Of a stretch of DNA of 17,868 nt, positions 7,652 to 13,411 are shown piece after piece. The stretch comes from Methanothrix sp. (GTDB taxonomy: Archaea; Halobacteriota; Methanosarcinia; Methanotrichales; Methanotrichaceae), in NCBI GenBank assembly GCA_003162615.1, contig PMNG01000049.1:1-17868 (forward strand), in the 5' to 3' direction. Every line of letters starts with the position of its first letter. Position 1 is the first letter of the stretch. Made by a program: the position numbers and the translations under genes. The notes beneath the pieces were generated by a model, which saw only the letters and a program-made list of their open reading frames with translations, was not told the DNA's origin and searched no databases.

Positions 7652-7867
7652 ATGCAGGGTTCTGACAAGATCGATAGCAAGCTCCGGGAGATGATTCTCA
7701 GCCTGGTGGATGAAAGTGCCTCCTCTGTCGATCTGGAGGCGATCTTAAAGGGTCTTGATGAGCATGACAGGAGGATCAGCGAGACCCTTGATGATCTTCT
7801 CGAAGAGGTTGACAGGCTCATACAGCTTTCCGAGGACCTTGAGAAAGATGCCCATTGCAACAGGTGA
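7652..7867 (+). CDS. Small acidic coiled-coil protein of unknown function
   Basis: A 71-residue, mostly helical, acidic protein with heptad-like spacing of Leu and Ile (LREMILSLVDE, LEAILKGLDEHD, ISETLDDLLEEVDRLIQLSEDLEKD). It has no signal peptide, Cys pair or known motif. Its stop lies 6 bases before the mptA start, and the mptA ribosome-binding site overlaps the stop, so the two should be translated together. A TATA-like ATATATC at about 7600-7606 would start the transcript about 25 bases before its ATG. No good ribosome-binding site precedes that ATG. I do not recognise the family. It could be a partner or assembly factor for MptA, but only position suggests this. Confidence 0.65.
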   Translation: MQGSDKIDSKLREMILSLVDESASSVDLEAILKGLDEHDRRISETLDDLLEEVDRLIQLSEDLEKDAHCNR

Positions 7868-7873
7868 TGTCGT

Positions 7874-8821
7874 TTGAGCAACCTGCCTGATATTCAGGCC
7901 TGCGTCCCTGAGTACCCCATAAATCTGACAAGGGTGGGGGTCACCGGCGTTAAGAAACTGGTAAAAGTGGAGCGTGGAGGAGACAACCGACCAATCGTTC
8001 TCATCTCCAACTTCGAGGTATTCGTAGATCTTCCCTCCGACCGCAAAGGTGCCAACCTGTCCAGGAATTTCGAGGTCATAGACGAAGTTGTAGAGGAAGC
8101 CATAAACAAGCCGGTTTATGAGATAGAGGAGCTGTGCGGAGAGATAGCCACCAGGCTTCTGTCCAGACACGAGTACGCCACTCACGCCGAGGTTAAGATG
8201 AAGAGTGAGTACGTGGTCCGCAGGACGACTCCTTTCACCAGGGTTACATGCCAGGAAGTCGTGGATATCTTCGCCGAGGCTATGGCAGGAGCGGGCCCTA
8301 TGGGCTTTCTCAAAAAGTCAGTAGGAGCAGAGGTAGTCGGGACAACTGCCTGCCCTTGCGCCCAGGAGATCATGAAAGAGCAGGTTAGGAACGAGCTGGC
8401 CAAACTGGGCGTGGATCAATCAGCCGCGGCAGAATTTGCTGATAGAATTCCTGTGGCCACTCATAACCAGCGAGGAAGAGGAAGCATCTCCATCGAAGTA
8501 CATGACCGCCGGTGTGTCTCCATTGACAGGATCATCAGGATTATCGAAGAGTCTATGAGCGCAAAGGTTTATGGGCTGCTGAAGCGTCCCGACGAGGCCG
8601 TAGTTGTGGCTAGAGCCCACAGCAACCCGAAGTTCGTTGAGGACTGTGTCAGGACAATGGCCCAGAAGGTTGTGGAGGCTTTCGGTGACCTTCCGGACGA
8701 TGCGGCTGTGACCCTCAAGCAAATAAACGAAGAGAGCATCCACCAGCACAACGCCTTTGCAGAGAGGACGGCAACTATGGGCGAACTCCGGGCAGAGCTT
8801 TCTAGCGTGAAGTCGTGTTGA
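7874..8821 (+). CDS. mptA: GTP cyclohydrolase MptA (methanopterin biosynthesis)
   Basis: Fe(II)-dependent GTP cyclohydrolase that converts GTP to 7,8-dihydroneopterin 2',3'-cyclic phosphate, the first step to tetrahydromethanopterin or sarcinapterin. The 315-residue sequence shows LPDIQACVPEYPINLTRVGV (4-23), DLPSDRKGANLSRNFE (52-67), GTTACPCAQE (156-165), THNQRGRGSISIE (196-208), ARAHSNPKFVEDCVR (246-260) and HQHNAFAERTAT (290-301), all characteristic of the FolE2/MptA (COG1469) family. The start must be TTG at 7874: an in-frame stop lies only two codons upstream, and the conserved N-terminus begins immediately. AGGTGA at 7862-7867 is its ribosome-binding site. This gene is the clearest sign of a methanogen-like C1 metabolism. 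Confidence 0.95.
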   Translation: MSNLPDIQACVPEYPINLTRVGVTGVKKLVKVERGGDNRPIVLISNFEVFVDLPSDRKGANLSRNFEVIDEVVEEAINKPVYEIEELCGEIATRLLSRHEYATHAEVKMKSEYVVRRTTPFTRVTCQEVVDIFAEAMAGAGPMGFLKKSVGAEVVGTTACPCAQEIMKEQVRNELAKLGVDQSAAAEFADRIPVATHNQRGRGSISIEVHDRRCVSIDRIIRIIEESMSAKVYGLLKRPDEAVVVARAHSNPKFVEDCVRTMAQKVVEAFGDLPDDAAVTLKQINEESIHQHNAFAERTATMGELRAELSSVKSC

Positions 8822-8868
8822 GCTACGATTAGAGATAGGTCTTTTCAGTCCAAGAAAACAGGAAACTA

Positions 8869-9639
8869 TTGACCATGAACGCGATCGAAAGGATAGGGAC
8901 CCCTCTCAGGAGTTTGCTGATGGATCGGGGGATCATTGCCAGGTGCGAACTTCTCAACAGGACTTACGACTTCGTCCGAGCAGCCCAGTTGAGCCCGTCA
9001 GAGGAGGATGACCTCAAAAGGCTCGTCGGCGAACGTGTGGCTGCAGGGGTATTCGCCAAATTGCTGAGCGGCACCCCAATATCCTTCGATCTCCCAAGGC
9101 TTGACACCTACACACTCCTAAACGGCAAGATATTCCACTTCAATCATGCCGAGAAATATGGAAAGCAGGACTTCGATAATGCCTACTGCAATTTCCAGGC
9201 GGCAATACCCGAGTTGAGGACTGTTTTACGCCAGAACATGATCGATCTCCTCACAGAATTCATGGCCGAAGCTGGGTACAAAGTCGCTGAAAGTTCCTCC
9301 CGGTCCTTCGGGTTCGAGGCTCCGGGGAGGAGAGCAGATTGCCAACTTTTTACTAGCGTAAGATCGCTCAACCTGGATGATTGCAGACAGGATTCAGAAG
9401 CAGATTACATTATCCTGGTTCCGAGCGGGGATAACCTTGAGCCATTTATGAAGTTATTCCGGGAGAAGGGGGCAAAATTTGAGGCGGCAGGGATTCAGAT
9501 CTGGGTCGTCAACCTTGAACAGGGTACCATAGATCCGTTTATCGGATACACTACTGACCTCGACATTTACAGACAGTTCAAGAATCCACGTCTTGCGGAG
9601 ATGGTCAGGTCTACCTGGGGCTCAAAAAGCTCGGCCTGA
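8869..9639 (+). CDS. Conserved-looking protein of unknown function (256 aa)
   Basis: I do not recognise this family. The protein is soluble, without signal peptide or membrane segment. The N-terminal third is helical (EEDDLKRLVGERVAAGVFAK). The central part includes NMIDLLTEFMAEAGYKVAES, and the C-terminal half looks alternating alpha/beta (ADYIILVPSGDN, then IQIWVVNLEQGTIDPFIGYT). The strand-helix-strand pattern loosely recalls a restriction-endonuclease-like fold, but no PD-(D/E)xK site can be named. The start is TTG at 8869 (AGGA 5 bases upstream) or ATG at 8875. It lies 47 bases after mptA on the same strand and may share its transcript. Codon use matches its neighbours, so it is a real gene. 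Confidence 0.85.
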   Translation: MTMNAIERIGTPLRSLLMDRGIIARCELLNRTYDFVRAAQLSPSEEDDLKRLVGERVAAGVFAKLLSGTPISFDLPRLDTYTLLNGKIFHFNHAEKYGKQDFDNAYCNFQAAIPELRTVLRQNMIDLLTEFMAEAGYKVAESSSRSFGFEAPGRRADCQLFTSVRSLNLDDCRQDSEADYIILVPSGDNLEPFMKLFREKGAKFEAAGIQIWVVNLEQGTIDPFIGYTTDLDIYRQFKNPRLAEMVRSTWGSKSSA

Positions 9640-9923
9640 GTGATGGAAAGCATAAACGCCGCAAATCAATGTTAAAATCCGGAATACAGAAAAAAACCTT
9701 AAGACGTCTTTGATTGGCGTCATTTTTCCCTTTGCGGCCGCTAGAGCCAATCGTCATCCATTTGCCTGAATATATAATCGGGTTGCTGTGTCAAATCGAG
9801 AATATTTCACTTCGAATAACAGCCACTTAAGCAAGTATTAAATAGATAAAGTGTCAACTTAAATAGTAACCATTCATACTGTGAATATGGTAGCAACTTA
9901 TCGATAGGTATGGGGGAAGGGGT
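9640..9923. promoter_or_regulatory. AT-rich upstream region of the secreted protein gene
   Basis: No gene is seen. Several TATA-like elements lie in it: ATATATAA near 9770, TATTAAATAG near 9837 and CTTAAATAG near 9858. The last two share the pattern TTAAATAG about 20 bases apart and are the best promoter candidates for the gene at 9924. An imperfect palindrome (ATTCA-TACTG-TGAAT, about 9872-9886) lies between them and the start and could be an operator. GATTGGC at 9712-9718 and GCCAATC at 9746-9752 form a weak stem. GGGGGAAGGGG precedes the start codon. Confidence 0.4.
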
Positions 9924-11483
9924 ATGAGAATTTATCTTTCTCTGTTGGTAGCGTTTCTAGCACTTACGAACGCTGCCTTGGGTGGAGTCGGAGACGTAGG
10001 AGTCTCTGATGGTTTCAATCTTCAGCCTTCATCTAGCTATATGGCTGGAGCGGTTCAACAAGGAGGTTTGGCATCCCAGACCCCTGGATTACAGCTTCAG
10101 AATGATCTTGCTGGAAGTTCCGGGTATCCAGCGCCACAGGATAGTTCATTGCAGCCTTCCGGCTTCCAGCAACCGTTGAGTGGATCGAATCCCGATCATT
10201 ACACACAGGCTGCTCAGATGGGCGTCCCCCAGGAGACGAGCCTTTCGTTCAATCAAGGCGGCTCTGTGCCTGGGCAGAATTATCAATCGCCACAGGCCAG
10301 CTATCCGTCTGTCCCAAGCAATCAGCCGATATCTGGCTATCAGCAATCCACTCCAGTAAACCAGATGTCTAGTTTTGCCTCGGCCGCGCCGCAGCTATCC
10401 GGCCCCTACCAGGAGCATTTCTCTCCGGACGATCTGCGGCTCTCCCAGCCTCAAGCAGAGGTTTTCCAGCCTCAGGGGAGCCTTAACTTCGCAGCAGCCA
10501 ATCCACCCAGTGGCATGCTTGCGGATACCGCCATGGCCCCGAATGCGGTTTCAGCTACTGGCCCAGGTTATGCATCCTCGAGTACCTGGTACTATCCGGG
10601 GTCGATGAGCTCCAGTAATAAGTTTTACGTCCAAACCTCGTCTGGCTTTAGGTCAGTGGCGGGCTGCAGCTACGGCGGCTATGTTCCTCTGTGGGCGAAC
10701 ATCGCCTCCTCAGACAACTTCTACGTTTACGAGTGGTATCCAGGGCAAACCAGCCCCTACGTGAGATGGTGGGGCTGGACCTGGCCGGGCTGGAAGAAGG
10801 GATGGTTTAGCGGCGACGTACCTGGTTGGCACATCCTCTGCTTCCATTGCCGTGACTGGTCAAACTACGTCTACATTTACGTCTGGCCTGGAGCAGGTGG
10901 CGCGGGAACAACGGGAAGCGGAAATGGCCTTGGAATTCCAGTAACGGCACAATCTTCAGTTGCCTTGCCGTCAGGAGCGCCTACACCGCCTGATCCCAAT
11001 GCTGAAAACCTGATGCTTCCGGACTACAGCATGATCTCTCAGGGCCAGAGCGGATCCAATCCAGGTCAGATTGGATATAATCCTGGTCAAAGCGGATACA
11101 ATCCAATTCAGAGCGGATACGGTTCTCAGGGTAGTTACTCGGCTCAGACGTTCAAAACAGTGTTTCCGAAGCCGACTGCCTACAGGTGCAACGAGTACTA
11201 CGTGCAAGGATTTCAAGGTCGGCTCAACACAGTCGGAAGCGTGAAGTGCGGTGAGTGGCTGCCGTTGTGGTCCAAGATAGGCAAGTCTGGGTGCTATTGG
11301 TCCTTTGAGTGGACTCAAGAGTCCGGCAGTTTCTGTTATCCGGAGGTCAAGAACTTCGGTTACAAGGGAACTGGCTGGTGCTCGACATGGTTCCGCGGCA
11401 ATAAGCCCGGCTGGCATATCTTGAGCTATTTCAGCAACGACTGGTCGAACTACATTTACGTCTACGTCTGGTCGACAAGTTGA
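9924..11483 (+). CDS. Secreted Gln/Ser/Pro/Gly-rich protein with two aromatic-rich domains
   Basis: A 519-residue exported protein. Residues 1-20 (MRIYLSLLVAFLALTNAALG) are a signal peptide with likely cleavage after ALG. Residues 21-230 are low-complexity, rich in Gln, Ser, Pro and Gly. An aromatic domain spans about 234-321, a second low-complexity linker about 322-420, and a second copy of the domain about 425-516 ends the protein. The two copies share [FY]YVQ at the start, PLW.NI/PLWSKI, EW in the middle, GW...WF.G..PGWHIL and a final DWSNY[VI]Y[IV]YVW. Four seven-residue repeats sit at 376-403. There is no C-terminal anchor. A role in the cell envelope, sheath or adhesion is plausible from composition, but I do not recognise the family and no function is shown. 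Confidence 0.88.
   Translation: MRIYLSLLVAFLALTNAALGGVGDVGVSDGFNLQPSSSYMAGAVQQGGLASQTPGLQLQNDLAGSSGYPAPQDSSLQPSGFQQPLSGSNPDHYTQAAQMGVPQETSLSFNQGGSVPGQNYQSPQASYPSVPSNQPISGYQQSTPVNQMSSFASAAPQLSGPYQEHFSPDDLRLSQPQAEVFQPQGSLNFAAANPPSGMLADTAMAPNAVSATGPGYASSSTWYYPGSMSSSNKFYVQTSSGFRSVAGCSYGGYVPLWANIASSDNFYVYEWYPGQTSPYVRWWGWTWPGWKKGWFSGDVPGWHILCFHCRDWSNYVYIYVWPGAGGAGTTGSGNGLGIPVTAQSSVALPSGAPTPPDPNAENLMLPDYSMISQGQSGSNPGQIGYNPGQSGYNPIQSGYGSQGSYSAQTFKTVFPKPTAYRCNEYYVQGFQGRLNTVGSVKCGEWLPLWSKIGKSGCYWSFEWTQESGSFCYPEVKNFGYKGTGWCSTWFRGNKPGWHILSYFSNDWSNYIYVYVWSTS
11049..11132 (+). repeat. Four in-frame 21-bp repeats encoding heptapeptides
   Basis: Within the secreted protein gene, four consecutive 21-base units encode SGSNPGQ, IGYNPGQ, SGYNPIQ and SGYGSQG (residues 376-403). 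The DNA units are similar but not identical, so the array is either old or maintained by selection on the protein. Such Gly-Tyr-Asn-Gln-rich repeats resemble prion-like or amyloid-type linkers in composition. Confidence 0.85.
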
Positions 11484-11525
11484 CCTCTCGACCAGACTTG
11501 ATTTGTTTTTGTTTTGGGCGATCGG

Positions 11526-11533
11526 TTTATATA
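11526..11533 (+). promoter_or_regulatory. TATA box for rps3ae
   Basis: TTTATATA with flanking ATCGG upstream is a good archaeal TATA element. It predicts transcription from about 11555, giving a leader of about 28 bases that contains the GGAGG ribosome-binding site at 11571-11575, 7 bases before the TTG start. Confidence 0.6.
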
Positions 11534-11582
11534 CTGCGAGCTTGGATGGTGTTGGGATTGATATCACCCTGGAGGATGTTTA

Positions 11583-12221
11583 TTGGCTAGAAGATCACAA
11601 AGAAAGGCTGAAAGCAGAAAGGCAAAGCAATGGTATAAGGTAATTGGGCCTGAGATGTTCGGGCGTACTCCCGTCGGGGAGACTATATCTAACGATCCCA
11701 ACCGAATTGTGGGCAGGGTAATTGAGACCACTCTCGGAGAGCTTACAAACAACTTCTCTAAACAGAATACCAAGCTCAAGTTCAGAGTAGACCGCGTAGC
11801 TGGCGATTCTGCTTACACCAAGTTCGTGGGCCATGAGATGACAACCGACTACATCAGGTCTCTGGTGAAGAGAAGAACCTCCAGAATTGACTCCATAGTC
11901 GACGTCACCACCGTTGACGGATACCAGGTTAGAGTAAAGCCTAGCTGTTTCACAGTCAAAAGGGCCAGGGCTAACCAAGTGAAGACCATAAGAGAGCTAT
12001 CTAAGCAGGTAGTCCTTGCCAAGGCAGTAGGATTGGACTTGAACCAGCTCGTACAGGAAGTAGTCATGGGCAAGCTCTCCTTGGACATCTACAAAGAGGC
12101 AAAGGCGATCTATCCGTTGCGGAGAGTAGAGGTCAGGAAGACTCAGATTTTGGCGGAGCCAAGCTCGACGGGACCCGCTCCCACGGCTCCAGAGCAAGTT
12201 GCTCCACAAACCCTGCCTTAA
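11583..12221 (+). CDS. rps3ae: Small-subunit ribosomal protein S3Ae (eS1)
   Basis: Archaeal/eukaryotic-specific protein of the 30S subunit that lies near the mRNA exit. The 212-residue length is near the family norm. Typical segments are AKQWYKVIGPEMFG (14-27), GETISNDPNRIVGRVIETTLGEL, HEMTTDYIRSLVKRRTSRID and VDGYQVRVKPSCFTVKRA. The C-terminal 20 residues are Pro/Thr/Ala-rich, as is common and variable in this family. Translation starts at TTG 11583. The basic MARRSQRKAE N-terminus and the GGAGG 7 bases upstream fix this choice. It is transcribed alone from its own TATA box and followed by a hairpin. Confidence 0.97.
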   Translation: MARRSQRKAESRKAKQWYKVIGPEMFGRTPVGETISNDPNRIVGRVIETTLGELTNNFSKQNTKLKFRVDRVAGDSAYTKFVGHEMTTDYIRSLVKRRTSRIDSIVDVTTVDGYQVRVKPSCFTVKRARANQVKTIRELSKQVVLAKAVGLDLNQLVQEVVMGKLSLDIYKEAKAIYPLRRVEVRKTQILAEPSSTGPAPTAPEQVAPQTLP

Positions 12222-12249
12222 TCTTTAAATCTTTTAATTCTCAATCAAA

Positions 12250-12286
12250 CAGCGCTCTCTCAATACCGCCTAGGGAAAGAGCGCTG
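12250..12286 (+). terminator. Hairpin after rps3ae
   Basis: CAGCGCTCT (12250-12258) pairs perfectly with AGAGCGCTG (12278-12286), and the stem extends to 12 bp with one mismatch. It lies 29 bases after the rps3ae stop, preceded by T-rich ATCTTTAAATCTTTTAATT. Archaeal termination depends mainly on T-runs, so the T-rich stretch may terminate and the hairpin may protect the 3' end. It could also serve the convergent yhhQ transcript. Confidence 0.5.
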
Positions 12287-12399
12287 ATAAAGAATTTAAA
12301 TTGTTAATCCATTATCTCAGCCTTCTGACTATTGACTATTATAGAGGTCTGTTGAATGACATCTTATGTCTCATTCCAACGCAAGAGCAATTATAATTC

Positions 12400-13077
12400 T
12401 CAATCATCCTCCGGCTTTATGTTCCTTGCCCAGTACAGAAACGGCGTGTCTACAAATGAGACTATAACCTTGAGCATTAACGAGGTTACGTATATTTGGA
12501 GTGTTATATCCCATGTGAATATGCCGTAGAATGCAATGAGTGTGAACATGGTGTTGTCTATCAGTTGGCTTAATATCACAGATATATTGCTTCTGAACCA
12601 GAGAAATTTTCGTCCGTGATATTTCTTTATGAAAGCGTACATCCAGACATCATACATTTGTGAACATATGTAAGCGGTAAGGCTGGCCAGGGCTATTCTA
12701 GGCATGAACCCGAAAATTGCTGCTAAATGGGGGGCCATAGTATCTGATGAATCAGGGATGAACATCAAAGTCACCTGCATAATAACTGTCATCATGACTA
12801 AAATGAAAAAGCCTACAAATACAGCTTTTTTGGCCTCTTTCTTACCATAAACTTCATTTAAGATGTCTGATACGAAAAATATGGAGGAATATACTATGTT
12901 TCCTTCCGCAGTCACGAGGCAGAAAATCTGGATAGTTTTCATCACCTGGATATTTGCAAGTATGATCGACATTGCCACCCATGCGAAAAGGCCCTTCCTG
13001 CCAAATAGCTTGTATATTAATAGGACGGCGAGATAGCAAAAAATCATCAGCCCGAACCATAGCAGCTCATTGATCAT
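12400..13077 (-). CDS. yhhQ: Queuosine precursor transporter (YhhQ / VUT family)
   Basis: Membrane transporter of the YhhQ (TIGR00697, VUT_1) family. The E. coli member imports preQ0/preQ1, and some relatives import queuine. The 225-residue length is typical, with about six hydrophobic segments. Family signatures are ANIQVMKTIQIF (41-52), YSSIFFVSDILNEVYGKKEA (63-82), LASLTAYICSQMYDVWMY (130-147), RSNISVILSQLIDNTMFTLI (162-181) and YVTSLMLKVIVSFVDTPFLY (196-215). It lies downstream of a bacterial-type tgt on the same strand, about 330 bases apart with a possible small reading frame between. The pairing supports a role in queuosine salvage. Import of queuine rather than preQ1 is inferred from the partner enzyme. 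Confidence 0.93.
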   Translation of the reverse strand: MINELLWFGLMIFCYLAVLLIYKLFGRKGLFAWVAMSIILANIQVMKTIQIFCLVTAEGNIVYSSIFFVSDILNEVYGKKEAKKAVFVGFFILVMMTVIMQVTLMFIPDSSDTMAPHLAAIFGFMPRIALASLTAYICSQMYDVWMYAFIKKYHGRKFLWFRSNISVILSQLIDNTMFTLIAFYGIFTWDITLQIYVTSLMLKVIVSFVDTPFLYWARNIKPEDD

Positions 13078-13139
13078 ACAGATGTGTGATTTATTGAGGT
13101 TCTATTTGAGAGATCGCTTAGAGCCTATATCGGCTCATT

Positions 13140-13159
13140 GATGCAGGCTTCCCTGCATC
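13140..13159 (-). promoter_or_regulatory. Perfect 8-bp hairpin upstream of yhhQ
   Basis: GATGCAGG and CCTGCATC flank a four-base loop, about 62 bases before the yhhQ start on the minus strand. It could act as a terminator or attenuator between the tgt unit and yhhQ, or as an mRNA processing site. No riboswitch consensus for preQ1 is recognisable around it. Confidence 0.4.
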
Positions 13160-13174
13160 CAGGTAATGGGGAAG

Positions 13175-13411
13175 TTATGTTAAATGAACTAGTTCATTGT
13201 AATTTCCTGCCAGAGAGAAGAACAGATAGAACCCGCACAGGATTACGGCTGCCTGGGTTCTGTCTAGATTGAGCCTGGACATGAGTCCGTGAACATTCGC
13301 TTGACTAATTTGCTTGGGCCTTCTCTTTTCGTTCTCTTCAGAAGGGCGCTCGAGATCCGGCCTTTGTCTCCTTTTTGCAGCCTTCCTTGGCCCTGTCTTC
13401 AGAACTAAATC
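13175..13411 (-). other. 78-codon frame in phase after the tgt amber stop; putative membrane helix
   Basis: Directly after the TAG of tgt the same frame stays open for 78 codons. It encodes a basic, charged stretch (rich in Lys, Arg, Glu) followed by LNLDRTQAAVILCGFYLFFS, a likely membrane helix, and ends at TAA 13175-13177. Base composition looks coding. No ATG, GTG or TTG lies at its beginning; the only in-frame ATG would give MSRLNLDRTQ..., 35 residues containing the helix. It could be a small membrane protein, a readthrough extension of TGT, or the remains of a fused domain. No family is recognised. Confidence 0.4.
13183..13198. promoter_or_regulatory. Perfect 16-bp palindrome upstream of yhhQ
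   Basis: AATGAACTAGTTCATT reads identically on both strands and lies about 106 bases before the yhhQ start. Length and symmetry fit a binding site for a dimeric regulator. It also lies inside the 78-codon frame after tgt (encoding NELVHL), so coding constraint is another explanation. Confidence 0.4.

Noticed and set aside
10971..11567. 198-codon minus-strand frame
   Set aside because: Antisense to the 3' half of the secreted protein gene, whose two repeated domains prove the plus-strand reading.
12235..12406. 13-base direct repeat TAATTCTCAATCA at 12235-12247 and 12394-12406
   Set aside because: AT-rich and short, with no element between except the rps3ae hairpin; the second copy overlaps the end of yhhQ. 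Probably chance.
13078..13411. A preQ1 riboswitch upstream of the transporter
   Set aside because: No preQ1 aptamer consensus could be recognised; only simple hairpins and a palindrome are present.
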